NCBI GenBank assembly: GCA_000565345.1
Contig: AQOF01000006.1
Span: forward strand, 108,988 to 157,176
DNA length: 48,189 bases
Reading direction: 5' to 3'
DNA from: Salinivibrio costicola subsp. costicola ATCC 33508 = LMG 11651
Lineage (GTDB): Bacteria; Pseudomonadota; Gammaproteobacteria; Enterobacterales; Vibrionaceae
Each line of letters begins with the position of its first letter. Position 1 is the first letter of the stretch. The notes below the pieces were generated by a model. The model did not search any database and had not been told where the DNA came from. It was given only the letters and a program-made list of their open reading frames with translations. A program made the position numbers and the translations under genes. This document shows positions 33,306 to 42,553 of the stretch, piece by piece.

Positions 33306-33341
33306 GACTAACAAGCATCATGTGACTAACAAGCATGATGT
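33306..33341. repeat. Two tandem 18-bp repeats upstream of cmk
   Basis: Units GACTAACAAGCATSATGT occupy 33306-33323 and 33324-33341 and differ at one base. They lie 63 bp downstream of the TATAAT element and within the presumed cmk leader. Confidence 0.85.
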
Positions 33342-33387
33342 GACAAAACGGGCGCGTAGAGCGATCGAGACCAACGTGGAGAGATTT

Positions 33388-34071
33388 ATGCCGATACAGG
33401 CGCCTGTCATTACAGTAGATGGACCAAGCGGTGCAGGAAAAGGAACCCTATGTATGCGACTGGCTGAAAAGCTCGGTTGGCACCTGCTCGACTCAGGAGC
33501 TATCTATCGGGTACTGGCTCTCGCAGCGATTCATCATGACGTTGATACCGAATCTGAAGAAGCACTGGTGCCACTGGCCGCCAACTTAGACGTGCAGTTT
33601 TTGGCCGAAGGAGACTTGGTGAAAGTGATCCTGGAAGGCGAAGATGTGTCCGGGACCTTGCGGACTGAGCAGGTAGGCAACCAAGCCTCAAAAGTGGCTG
33701 CGTTACCCCGGGTTCGTGAAGCATTATTACGCCGCCAGCGCGCCTTTGTTGGTGAGCCGGGGTTGATTGCTGACGGACGTGATATGGGAACGGTCGTGTT
33801 CCCGAAAGCGGCGGCTAAAATCTTTTTGGATGCCAGTGCAGAAGAACGCGCGCGTCGCCGTCAGCACCAGTTGCAAGGTAAAGGGGTTAATGTTACCTTT
33901 GAGCAACTTTTAAGTGAAATTCAAGAGCGTGATGATCGCGATCGCAACCGTGCGGTGGCACCATTGCGCTCTGCGTCTGACGCCTTAGAGCTAGATTCTA
34001 CCTCGTTATCGATTGACGAGGTGATCGAGCAGGCGTTAGCGTTTATTGAAAGCAAATTATCGGCTGCATAA
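33388..34071 (+). CDS. cmk: Cytidylate kinase
   Basis: Cmk phosphorylates CMP and dCMP. The P-loop [11 protein letters not shown] is at about residues 10-20, with [41 protein letters not shown] and [14 protein letters not shown] all present. The ATG at 33388 has GGAGAG just upstream and gives [12 protein letters not shown]; an upstream start at 33322 in the same frame would add 22 residues from the leader. At 227 residues it equals E. coli. cmk-rpsA-ihfB is the usual order. Confidence 0.97.
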   Translation: MPIQAPVITVDGPSGAGKGTLCMRLAEKLGWHLLDSGAIYRVLALAAIHHDVDTESEEALVPLAANLDVQFLAEGDLVKVILEGEDVSGTLRTEQVGNQASKVAALPRVREALLRRQRAFVGEPGLIADGRDMGTVVFPKAAAKIFLDASAEERARRRQHQLQGKGVNVTFEQLLSEIQERDDRDRNRAVAPLRSASDALELDSTSLSIDEVIEQALAFIESKLSAA

Positions 34072-34139
34072 GCAGTCTATAACCGTTAGCTGCAAGGATG
34101 ATAGCTGACATATTTTACAACCCCATGCGGTAGGATACC

Positions 34140-34177
34140 CGTGGACGTTTATCAAATTGAAGATTTTAAATATAATG
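34140..34177 (+). promoter_or_regulatory. Non-canonical rpsA translation start
   Basis: The rpsA start ATG (34175-34177) has no proper Shine-Dalgarno; only a GAAG about ten bases upstream within an A/T-rich leader. In E. coli rpsA the same lack of a good site makes its translation S1-dependent and autogenously repressed. I infer the same control here. The upstream in-frame ATG at 34157 would give a longer protein but is not in the family. Confidence 0.6.
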
Positions 34178-35845
34178 ACTGAATCTTTTGCTCAACTCTT
34201 TGAAGAGTCTCTAAAAGAAATCGAAACTCGCCCAGGTTCTATTGTTAAGGGTACTGTTGTTGCTATCGAGAACGGTTTCGTTCTGGTTGACGCAGGCCTG
34301 AAATCTGAATCGTCCATTCCGGCTGACCAATTCAAGAACGCTGCTGGCGAACTTGAAATTGAAGTAGGCGGTGAAGTCGATGTAGCCCTGGACGCAGTGG
34401 AAGATGGTTTCGGTGAAACTCAGCTTTCTCGTGAGAAAGCTAAGCGTCACGAAGCTTGGATCCAGCTAGAAAAAGCGTACGAAGAAGCTGAAACCGTTAA
34501 CGGTGTTATTAACGGTAAAGTGAAAGGTGGTTTCACCGTAGAACTGAACGGCATCCGTGCGTTCCTACCGGGTTCACTGGTTGACGTTCGTCCAGTACGT
34601 GACACTTCTCACCTGGAAGGAAAAGAGCTCGAGTTCAAAGTAATCAAGCTTGACCAGAAGCGCAACAACGTTGTTGTTTCTCGTCGTGCGGTTATCGAGT
34701 CAGAAAACAGCGTTGAGCGTGACGAGCTGCTAGCTTCTCTGCAAGAAGGCATGGAAGTTAAAGGTATCGTTAAGAACCTGACTGACTACGGTGCGTTCGT
34801 TGATCTGGGCGGCGTTGATGGCCTGCTTCACATCACTGATATGGCGTGGAAGCGCGTTAAGCACCCATCAGAAATCGTTAATGTTGGTGACGAAATCAAC
34901 GTTAAAGTTCTGAAGTTTGATCGTGAGCGTACTCGTGTATCACTTGGTCTGAAACAACTGGGTGAAGATCCATGGGTAGCCATTGCTAACCGTTACCCAG
35001 AAGGTCACAAGCTGACTGGTCGCGTAACTAACCTAACTGACTACGGCTGCTTCGTTGAAATCGAAGAAGGCGTTGAAGGTCTGGTACACGTGTCTGAAAT
35101 GGACTGGACCAACAAAAACATCCACCCATCTAAAGTGGTTAACGTGGGTGACGAAGTTGAAGTTATGGTTCTGGACATCGACGAAGAGCGTCGTCGTATC
35201 AGCCTAGGTCTGAAACAGTGTAAAGCCAACCCATGGCAGCAATTCGCTGAAACTCAGAACAAAGGCGACCGCGTTACTGGTAAGATCAAGTCAATCACTG
35301 ACTTCGGTATCTTCATCGGTCTAGACGGCGGCATCGACGGTCTGGTTCACTTGTCTGACATTTCTTGGAACGCAACAGGCGAAGAAGCCGTTCGCGAATA
35401 CAAGAAAGGCGACGAGATCTCAGCAGTGGTTCTTCAGGTTGACGCAGAGCGTGAGCGCATCTCACTCGGCATCAAGCAGATGGAAGAAGACCCATTCAAC
35501 AACTACCTGGCAGCCAACAAAAAAGGTGCTATCGTTAATGGTACGGTAACTGCTGTTGACGCGAAAGGCGCAACGGTTGAGCTAGCAGAAGGTGTTGAAG
35601 GTTATCTGCGTGCTTCTGAAGCATCGCGTGACCGTGTTGAAGACGCGACGCAAGTGCTTTCAGTTGGCGACAGTGTTGAAGCGAAGTTCACCGGTGTTGA
35701 CCGTAAGAACCGCGTTCTTAACCTGTCTGTCCGTCTGAAAGACGAAGCTGACGAGCAAGAAGCAGTAGCGAGCCTGAACAAAACCGAAGAAGGTTCTATC
35801 GGCAACGCTATGGCTGACGCGTTTAAAGCAGCGAAAAGCGAATAA
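34175..35845 (+). CDS. rpsA: 30S ribosomal protein S1
   Basis: S1 carries mRNA to the 30S subunit. The 556-residue protein contains six S1 (OB-fold) repeats from about residues 20 to 520; clear repeats include [51 protein letters not shown] and [25 protein letters not shown]. The start [22 protein letters not shown] matches E. coli nearly to the residue. The codon use is strongly biased toward GGT, CGT, GTT and CTG, as expected for a very highly expressed gene, and differs from its neighbours. The frame is intact. Confidence 0.99.
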   Translation: MTESFAQLFEESLKEIETRPGSIVKGTVVAIENGFVLVDAGLKSESSIPADQFKNAAGELEIEVGGEVDVALDAVEDGFGETQLSREKAKRHEAWIQLEKAYEEAETVNGVINGKVKGGFTVELNGIRAFLPGSLVDVRPVRDTSHLEGKELEFKVIKLDQKRNNVVVSRRAVIESENSVERDELLASLQEGMEVKGIVKNLTDYGAFVDLGGVDGLLHITDMAWKRVKHPSEIVNVGDEINVKVLKFDRERTRVSLGLKQLGEDPWVAIANRYPEGHKLTGRVTNLTDYGCFVEIEEGVEGLVHVSEMDWTNKNIHPSKVVNVGDEVEVMVLDIDEERRRISLGLKQCKANPWQQFAETQNKGDRVTGKIKSITDFGIFIGLDGGIDGLVHLSDISWNATGEEAVREYKKGDEISAVVLQVDAERERISLGIKQMEEDPFNNYLAANKKGAIVNGTVTAVDAKGATVELAEGVEGYLRASEASRDRVEDATQVLSVGDSVEAKFTGVDRKNRVLNLSVRLKDEADEQEAVASLNKTEEGSIGNAMADAFKAAKSE

Positions 35846-35855
35846 TGTATACGTT

Positions 35856-35876
35856 GAGGGGGAAATTTTCCCCCTC
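35856..35876. repeat. G/C-rich hairpin between rpsA and ihfB
   Basis: GAGGGGGAA and TTCCCCCTC form a nine-pair stem with a three-base loop, ten bases past the rpsA stop. It has no T-run behind it, so it is likely an attenuator or message stabiliser rather than a full terminator. Confidence 0.65.
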
Positions 35877-35917
35877 TGCACTTATACTGTTGAGAAACAT
35901 ACTAAAGCGGGGTGTTT

Positions 35918-36202
35918 ATGACCAAATCTGAGTTGATTGAAAGACTCTGTAGTCAACAAACCCATCTATCTGCGAAGCAGGTAGAGGATGCCATCAAGGA
36001 AATCCTTGAGCATATGGCAAGCACACTAGAAAGCGGTGATCGTATCGAAATCCGTGGTTTTGGTAGTTTCTCACTACATTATCGCGCGCCTCGTGTGGGG
36101 CGTAATCCTAAAACAGGCGAAAAGGTCGAGTTAGACGGCAAGTACGTCCCTCACTTTAAACCTGGTAAGGAACTTCGTGATCGCGTTAACATTTATGGTT
36201 AA
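35918..36202 (+). CDS. ihfB: Integration host factor subunit beta
   Basis: IhfB pairs with IhfA to bend DNA. The 94-residue protein has [34 protein letters not shown], the beta-arm [34 protein letters not shown] with the DNA-intercalating Pro in GRNPKTG. The ATG at 35918 gives exactly the E. coli length; an upstream GTG would add two residues. A strong terminator follows. Confidence 0.97.
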   Translation: MTKSELIERLCSQQTHLSAKQVEDAIKEILEHMASTLESGDRIEIRGFGSFSLHYRAPRVGRNPKTGEKVELDGKYVPHFKPGKELRDRVNIYG

Positions 36203-36215
36203 TCGATAGACGTTG

Positions 36216-36250
36216 AAAAAAACGGCATGCTGCAAGTATGCCGTTTTTTT
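36216..36250 (+). terminator. Rho-independent terminator of ihfB
   Basis: A6 CGGCATGC pairs with GTATGCCG T6 (one G-T pair, loop TGCAA). It ends the rpsA-ihfB unit; 36251-36501 is a 251-bp gap holding the lapA promoter region with nothing else that I can name. Confidence 0.9.
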
Positions 36251-36501
36251 ATGTCCGCTGATCATAGCTTGCGTGACGAATTTCCTGCATAATCATACCT
36301 CCTGTGTAAGATCTTATACCTACGACGACACGTTGTTATTCGGATTAACCTTAGCCTGAATAAAGCGTAAGCTAGGGGAAGGGTAACGACGACGTTTAGT
36401 ATTGAAATCAAGCGTCAATGTTCACAATGGCAGGTGCCTCGCACTTTGTCTATCTATCATAACTGATCGGGCATTCGGCCTTTCGCAATGAGGGAATACT
36501 T

Positions 36502-36789
36502 GTGAAAATACTCGGCATTCTGTTTCTGGTATTATGCTTTTTGATCGCCTTGGCGCTAGGAGCGCAAAACCAAGCTGTGGTCAATTTTAACTATTTAATC
36601 GCTCAGGGTGAGTTTCGTTTATCCGTCATCTTGGGTATTGTCTTTGTCATCGGGTTTGGCATTGGCTGGCTCGTTTGCGGCGCACTATATCTCAAAGCTC
36701 GAATGACGGCTCGAGGACTACGTAAACAGGTGGAAAAGCAACGCAAAGAACTTGATAAGTTGCGTACGGACCCGCTTAAGGAACAATAA
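36502..36789 (+). CDS. lapA: Lipopolysaccharide assembly protein LapA
   Basis: LapA (YciS) is a small inner-membrane partner of LapB in lipopolysaccharide control. The 95-residue protein has two membrane helices (about residues 2-22 and 42-66) separated by LGAQNQAVVNFNYLIAQGEFRLS, and a short basic coiled C-terminus. The start is a GTG with GAGGGA upstream. lapB starts three bases after the stop, so they are co-transcribed. Confidence 0.93.
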   Translation: MKILGILFLVLCFLIALALGAQNQAVVNFNYLIAQGEFRLSVILGIVFVIGFGIGWLVCGALYLKARMTARGLRKQVEKQRKELDKLRTDPLKEQ

Positions 36790-36792
36790 TTC

Positions 36793-37963
36793 ATGCTAGA
36801 GCTGTTGTTTCTGTTACTCCCGATTGCCGCCGGTTACGGCTGGTACATGGGTAACAGGAATGCTCGTCATCGACGGCAAGAACAGTCCCATCATTTGTCT
36901 CGCCAATATGTGGCGGGGCTCAATTTGCTGCTATCTGAGCAATCAGATAAAGCGGTCGACTTATTTATCGAGCTTTTGCAGGTCGATAACGAAACCATTG
37001 ATACTCACCTGGCGTTGGGCAACCTTTTTCGCTCTCGGGGTGAAGTCGACCGGGCAATCCGAATTCATCAAAACCTAATCGCTCGGCCCAATCTCACCTT
37101 AGATCAGCGCAACCTTGCGATGCAGCAGCTGGCTAAAGATTATATGGTTGCCGGCTTTTTTGATCGCGCCGAGAAAATCTTTGCAGAGCTGGTTGATGAG
37201 CCCGATTATCGCGAATTTGCCCTGCAGCAATTACTTGCCATTTCGCAACAAACGCGAGAATGGGAGCAAGCAATCGATACCGCAGCGAAGCTGGTCAAAA
37301 TGGGCAAACATAAGCTGCGTAAAGATATCGCACATTTCCACTGTGAGCTTGCGATGCAGCAACTCGCTGAGGGTGATGAGCACAAAGCACGGCAATTGTT
37401 ACGTCGTGCTTTGTCTTACGATAAAAGCTGTGTCCGAGCGAGCTTAAAATTGGCAAGACTCGACATTCAGCATGAAGATTACAAAGGGGCGCTCAAACAG
37501 CTCGAGAACATCTTAGAGCAGGATGCTGATTTTGTCAGTGAAGCGCTACCTTTGCTTGCAGAAAGCTATCGCGCCTTGGGACGAGAGATGCAGTTGGTGC
37601 GTTTTTTAAAAGAATGTATTGAAAAGAATGCAGGCGTCAGCGCCGAGCTAATGCTCTCTGAAGTGATTGGCAGCAACGAGAATATCGCCATGGCGCAGAG
37701 TTTTCTTACGCGCCAACTTACGCGTAATCCGACCATGCGCGGCTTTTATAAGTTAATGGAATACCATGTTGAGCAAGCCGAGGAAGGGCGAAGCAAAAGC
37801 AAGCTTGAACACCTTAAAAGGCTTGGTCGCTGAACAAATGAAAGTGAAGCCTCATTACCGATGTCGTAAATGTGGTTTTTCCACGCATGCGCTTTATTGG
37901 CAATGCCCATCTTGCAAAAGCTGGGGCGCTATCAAGCCAATTCGAGGGCTTGATGGGGAGTGA
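36793..37963 (+). CDS. lapB: Lipopolysaccharide assembly protein LapB, one frameshift
   Basis: LapB (YciM) is the inner-membrane TPR protein that guides LpxC to FtsH for degradation. An N-terminal membrane anchor MLELLFLLLPIAAGYGWYMG is followed by LSRQYVAGLNLLLSEQSDKAVDLF and TPR repeats over about residues 40-330. The last part is a rubredoxin-like domain with CRKCGF and CPSCKSW and the end IKPIRGLDGE. One extra base in 37785-37792 (GGG or AA run) shifts the frame; without it the sequence reads through EEG(R/E)AKASLNTLKGLVAEQM. As sequenced it stops at 37833, losing the metal-binding domain. The corrected length is 389, identical to E. coli. LapB is essential in E. coli, supporting sequence error. 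Confidence 0.94.
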
Positions 37964-38051
37964 ATGGCGAGTGCTTAGCATCGCCGTTTTTTTATCGGTT
38001 AATGCGGCATTATGCCGTTTATAAGCATTCAACGAGGAACGAGGAAACAAC

Positions 38052-38750
38052 ATGCACGACCCAAAAGTCATCGTGGCACTTGATTATGCAGATATGAACC
38101 AAGCGTTAGCCTTTGCGGATAAAATCGAGCCAGGTTCATGCCGTTTAAAAGTGGGCAAGGAAATGTTTACCTTGTTTGGCCCGGCGTTTGTCAAACAGCT
38201 TCATGCAGGCGGACACGACGTCTTTCTCGACCTCAAGTTTCATGATATCCCCAATACCTGTGCCCGTGCTGTAGCGGCTGCGGCAGAGCTAGGCGTATGG
38301 ATGGTCAATGTGCATGCATCAGGAGGCGAGCGCATGATGAGTGCAGCACGCGAGGCGCTTGAACCATATGGAGGCAACCGCCCATTGCTTATCGGTGTCA
38401 CCGTGTTGACCAGCATGACGGATGCGGATTTACGCCAAAGTGGGGTACAACGCTCACCACAAGCGCAGGTGCAGCATCTTGCCAAGCTGACGCAACAGTC
38501 GGGTTTGGATGGTGTGGTGTGTTCAGCACAAGAAGCCAGTTTGCTTAAAGCACAGTGTGGTGACACCTTTAAGTTGGTGACTCCAGGGATCCGTCCGGCT
38601 GGCAGTGCCGCAGGCGATCAGCGCCGAATTATGACGCCAGAAGAAGCGGTAAATGCAGGATCGGATTACCTTGTCATTGGTCGACCTGTCACCCAAGCTG
38701 CCGATCCAGCCGCTGTGTTACATACGATTAATCAATCCCTACGCACTTGA
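38052..38750 (+). CDS. pyrF: Orotidine 5'-phosphate decarboxylase
   Basis: PyrF decarboxylates OMP to UMP. The active-site DxKxxD array is [12 protein letters not shown] (about residues 57-68); VIVALDY at the start, [23 protein letters not shown] and YLVIGRPVT complete the barrel. The 232-residue protein follows lapB by 88 bp, as in E. coli. ACGAGGAA precedes the ATG. Confidence 0.97.
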   Translation: MHDPKVIVALDYADMNQALAFADKIEPGSCRLKVGKEMFTLFGPAFVKQLHAGGHDVFLDLKFHDIPNTCARAVAAAAELGVWMVNVHASGGERMMSAAREALEPYGGNRPLLIGVTVLTSMTDADLRQSGVQRSPQAQVQHLAKLTQQSGLDGVVCSAQEASLLKAQCGDTFKLVTPGIRPAGSAAGDQRRIMTPEEAVNAGSDYLVIGRPVTQAADPAAVLHTINQSLRT

Positions 38751-38774
38751 TGTGCCAGCTATCTAAGTCTTACT

Positions 38775-38878
38775 AGAGAAAGCACTAACAGATAACGCAC
38801 TAACAGATAAAGCACCAACAGAGAAAGCATTCAAAGAGAAAGCATTAACAGAGAAGCATCAAGCAAGGAAAGCATGAG
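38775..38878. repeat. Seven degenerate 15-bp tandem repeats downstream of pyrF
   Basis: Units of the type AGAGAAAGCACTAAC run head-to-tail at 38775-38789, 38790-38804, 38805-38819, 38820-38834, 38835-38849, 38850-38863 (14 bp, one A lost) and 38864-38878. Later units change CACTAAC to CATTAAC/CATCAAG/CATGAG. There is no open frame of note within. The last unit runs into the bidirectional terminator. Confidence 0.88.
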
Positions 38879-38906
38879 CGGCGGGCAGAGCCGGCCGCTC
38901 ATGCTT
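38871..38906. terminator. Bidirectional terminator between pyrF and sapF
   Basis: AGCATGAGCGGC (38871-38882) and GCCGCTCATGCT (38894-38905) form a perfect 12-pair stem with an 11-base G/C-rich loop. T-runs are short on both sides (TTG and TTTCC). Confidence 0.72.
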
Positions 38907-38909
38907 GTA

Positions 38910-39725
38910 TTACGGTCGTGCACCTGAGGATTTGCGAGAGCGCCTGTCTAATACCGGAGCGGTAAAGTGGCTATCGATAAGCCTTTGGGTGAGGCTATGC
39001 TGTGGGTTAGCAAACAGTGAGGCGGTATCGCCCGATTCAACCACTTCGCCTTTTTGCATCACCATCAACTTATCCGTCACATGTTTAATCACGCCCATGT
39101 GTTGCGACACATAAACATAAGATAACCCCATTTCTTCTTGTAGCTCGAGCAGCAGGTTGATGATCTGCGATCGCATTGACATATCCAAGCCATTTAATGC
39201 CTCATCGGCAACAATCACACTGGGTTGCAAAATTAACGCCCTTGCAAGCGAAACACGTTGCTTTTGACCGGTAGCAAGCATTTGCGGATAAAAATAAGCA
39301 TGCTCCGGGATTAGCCCGACCCGTAATAAGGTGTCTTTAATCCGCTTCCCACGCTCTTGGGGTGTCATATTGGTATTTCGACGCAAAGGCCCTTCCAATA
39401 TTTGTCCAATTTGGTTGCGTGGGTTCAGCGAGGTATTCGGGTCTTGAAAGATCATCCGTATGAGCTTGCAGCGTGTTTGATAATCTTTATAGCGGAGCGG
39501 ATCGCCATTAACGCGGATTTGTCCCGCGGTCGGTTCAATCACGCCAGCAATCATTCGTGCTAAGGTTGACTTACCTGAACCATTTTCCCCGACAAATGCA
39601 ATTGTCTCGCCGACATCCAATGAAAAGGACACCGGCTTCACCGCATGGGTGACGCGCTTTTTTAGCCAACCAGACCGGTGATGATAGTCTTTCGATAGCC
39701 CATCAATTTCAAGAAGAGCGGCCAT
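38910..39725 (-). CDS. sapF: Peptide transport ATP-binding protein SapF
   Basis: SapF is one of the two ABC ATPases of the Sap transporter. The 271-residue protein has Walker [19 protein letters not shown] (about residues 43-60), a Q-loop [13 protein letters not shown], an LSGGQ-equivalent region [15 protein letters not shown] and Walker [14 protein letters not shown]. The ABC signature is degenerate (ATGQKQR). The ATG at 39725 gives the normal N-terminus and overlaps the sapD 3' end by 17 bases. Confidence 0.95.
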   Translation of the reverse strand: MAALLEIDGLSKDYHHRSGWLKKRVTHAVKPVSFSLDVGETIAFVGENGSGKSTLARMIAGVIEPTAGQIRVNGDPLRYKDYQTRCKLIRMIFQDPNTSLNPRNQIGQILEGPLRRNTNMTPQERGKRIKDTLLRVGLIPEHAYFYPQMLATGQKQRVSLARALILQPSVIVADEALNGLDMSMRSQIINLLLELQEEMGLSYVYVSQHMGVIKHVTDKLMVMQKGEVVESGDTASLFANPQHSLTQRLIDSHFTAPVLDRRSRKSSGARP

Positions 39726-40715
39726 GCTTGTTCTCCATGTTGAGCGGGAAATGACAGGCAAATTTATGGTTTTTCACTTTCTCGGTTCGCGGTACTTCTA
39801 CGCATTTACGCTGCGCATAGGGGCAGCGCGGGCCAAGTCGGCAACCAATAGGTAAATGTTGTAATGGCGGTATTGAGCCAGGCAGAGTTTCTAGTTTGCT
39901 TTTATGCGGGATCTCGCGGCTAAAATCCGGCATGGTCCGTAATAATGCGTCTGTATATGGATGATGGGGCGTGGTGAGTATTTGCTCTCGGTTTCCCGAC
40001 TCCACAGACTGGCCACAATACATCACGGTAATTCTATCCGCCCAACGCGTAACCAAAGTCAAATCATGACTAATCAACAAAATGGTCGTGTTCGACAGCT
40101 GATTGGTGCGGCTGAGCAGTCGGAAAATTTGTGCTTGCGTGATGGGATCCAAATCATTGGTTGGTTCATCGGCAATTAATAATCGAGGGCGGTTAGCGAT
40201 CGCCATTGCAATCATCACCTTTTGACATTCGCCATCGGTGAGCTCGTAAGGATAGCTGTCCATCACCCGCCGATGATCTTTTATCCCAACCTTATGGAGT
40301 AGGGCGATGGAATGCTGTTTACGCCAGTTTAAACGCTGCCACCAACTGCCAGAAAACGACGCGGAGGAATCGCTTCTTCAAGCTGATGGCCCACCACTTC
40401 AGAGGGGTCAAGACAGGTCGATGGCTCTTGAAAGATCATCGCAATATCTTTACCCACTACGTGGCGACGCTCTCTGGCTGGTAGCTCCAGTAAATCAATA
40501 TTGCCCAGCCTCAAACGGTCGGCGCTGACATGCCATTGATCTTTGGTCACACCGCAAATGGCCTTAGCGACCAAGCTTTTGCCTGAGCCCGATTCTCCTA
40601 CCAGGCCACGAATTTCACCGTCATTAATGGTCAGGCTCATTCTATCAACCGCTTTCACCATCCCTTGAGGCGTTTCAATTTCGATGGTTAGGTGTCGAAT
40701 ATCTAATAACGGCAT
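39709..40715 (-). CDS. sapD: Peptide transport ATP-binding protein SapD, one frameshift
   Basis: SapD is the first ABC ATPase of the Sap system and also supports Trk potassium uptake in E. coli. The N-terminal part has [19 protein letters not shown] and [14 protein letters not shown]; the C-terminal part has [34 protein letters not shown] and the typical [16 protein letters not shown]. One A is missing from the A4 run at 40353-40356 (A5 expected), which on the coding strand restores [30 protein letters not shown] between the halves. The corrected length is about 335 residues. Its ATG shares one base with the corrected sapC stop. Confidence 0.93.
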
Positions 40716-41601
40716 TATTCAGTTCCTGCGTTGATGGCTTGGCTGACGCCCTCACCGACAAGGTTAACAACCAACACGCTAAACGCAATGGCTATGCCGG
40801 GCAGGGTCACTGTCCAGGGGGCGGTAAAAATAAGCTCAATGGAATCACCGAGCATAGCGCCCCATTCGGGGGCTGGGGGTTGAGCCCTAATCCCAGAAAA
40901 CCCAGCGCGGCAACATCCAAGATCGCGACCGAGATTGCACGGGTTACTTCAGTACTCAATACGGTGACAATATTCGGCAAAATAGAATGGTGTAACAGAT
41001 AGATATTATTCGCGCCATCCAAGCGTGCGGCGATGATGTAATCTTTCTCTATTTCATCGTGGACCGCGGTATACACCGCACGAATAATTCGAGGGATCAG
41101 TGACAACCAAATCGCGAGCAATATCTGGGTTTCACCGACACCGAGAAAGGCGACCACAATGATCGCCAATAGCAGCGAAGGGATGGAAAGAATGCTGTCA
41201 AGAATGTGGTTTAACACACTGGACTTTAGCCCCTTGGTCATGCCTGCCAGCACACCAATAGCGATGCCGACCAACGACGCGGTTAATGCCGTTATCAGCG
41301 CCAATCCAAAGGTTAAGCGAGAGCCGGCAATTAAGCGCGATAGCATGTCGCGGCTCAAATCATCGGTGCCGAGAAAAAACTCAATCTGCCCAGACTGCAC
41401 CCAAGAGGGTGGCATCAAAAGCTGACCCGTTTGATGTTGCGGGCTCCAAGGGGCGAGCAAGGGTGCAAAGAGGGTCACTAAGAGAAGCCCGGCTAGACAC
41501 CAAAACCCAATCACAGCTAACTTATTGCGGCGAAAGGCAGTCCAAGTCCGCTCAAACTGAGTGGGAATATGCTGTTCAACGTAGACACTATTTGAGGGCA
41601 T
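40715..41601 (-). CDS. sapC: Peptide transport permease SapC, one frameshift near the end
   Basis: SapC is one of the two DppBC-like permease subunits. An N-terminal cytoplasmic stretch is followed by about six membrane helices and the EAA-like loop [24 protein letters not shown]. As sequenced, the frame goes off after LGFLGLGL. Adding one base to CCC at 40885-40887 (CCCC expected on the plus strand) gives [59 protein letters not shown], ending at a TAA at 40715-40717, which overlaps the sapD ATG. The corrected length is about 295 residues (E. coli 296). It overlaps sapB by 14 bases. Confidence 0.92.
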
Positions 41602-42550
41602 ACCATTTCTTCCTTACCAGCGGATTCATAAACGCCCCTAGCACATCGGAGACAATATTAATCAATAAGACAAACCCACCAATCGCGAGTACGCCCGCCT
41701 GTACAGAGGTATAGTCTTTGACAAGGAGCGCATCGAGTAACCAACGCCCAATGCCTGGCCAGTTAAATACGGACTCGACAATAATCACAAAGGTCACCAT
41801 GGTGGAAACCAATAATCCAAAATTGGGAATAATAGGCGGAATCGCGTTTTTCATTCCATGCCGAAGCACAATCTCGGTTTTCGATAGCCCTTTAGTGGCC
41901 GCGGCTTTAATGTAATTCTGACTCATCACATAGGCCATTGAGTTTCTGACCATCTTAATAATTTCAGTTGTCGGAACCACGGCAAGCGTCAGTGTCGGGA
42001 GAGCAAGATGACGCATAATATCGGTCGCGACTTTTCCCTGGAGCGGTAAATCCGAGAGCCATAAATCGACTAACGCAAACCCAGAAATATGCGGAATCTC
42101 ATACAAAAGATTGTAGCGGCCTGATACGGGGAACCATTGTAAGTCGAGTGAGAACACCATAATCAGTAAGATGGCTAACCAGAATGTCGGAATCGAAAAT
42201 ACCACGACAGCGAGGGATGAAATCACTTTATCCGTGGGGCCTTGGCTACGCAGCCCTGCGAGCGTGCCGAGCGGTACGCCGACCATCACGCTAATGACCA
42301 GCGCGGAAATACAGAGCTCTAAAGTCGCCGGTGCGACATGGGCAAGAATATTGACCACTGGCTCCCCGTTAGCCGCAAGCCCTAGGTTTCCATCAATGAG
42401 TTGGCGTAGATAATAAACCCACCCTAACCAATAGTCATATTGGTGCCATCCTGAATCAGGCGACAATAAAATGATGTTATAAGCGACCAAGGTGAGGATC
42501 ACCAAGGTGATCAAAAATAAGTTGAAGCGTCGTAAGGTATAAATCAGCAT
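41588..42550 (-). CDS. sapB: Peptide transport permease SapB
   Basis: SapB is the DppB-like permease of the Sap system. The 320-residue protein starts MLIYTLRRFNLFLITLVILTLVAYN, has six membrane helices and the EAA motif KAAATKGLSKTEIVLRHGMKNAIPPIIP (about residues 210-237), then VFNWPGIGRWLLDALLVKDY. It is intact and lies three bases after sapA, overlapping sapC. Confidence 0.95.
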   Translation of the reverse strand: MLIYTLRRFNLFLITLVILTLVAYNIILLSPDSGWHQYDYWLGWVYYLRQLIDGNLGLAANGEPVVNILAHVAPATLELCISALVISVMVGVPLGTLAGLRSQGPTDKVISSLAVVVFSIPTFWLAILLIMVFSLDLQWFPVSGRYNLLYEIPHISGFALVDLWLSDLPLQGKVATDIMRHLALPTLTLAVVPTTEIIKMVRNSMAYVMSQNYIKAAATKGLSKTEIVLRHGMKNAIPPIIPNFGLLVSTMVTFVIIVESVFNWPGIGRWLLDALLVKDYTSVQAGVLAIGGFVLLINIVSDVLGAFMNPLVRKKWYALK

Positions 42551-42553
42551 GGT

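Noticed and set aside
38775-38878. The 15-bp array as a CRISPR
   Set aside because: There are no spacers between the units, the units are degenerate and head-to-tail, and no cas genes are near.
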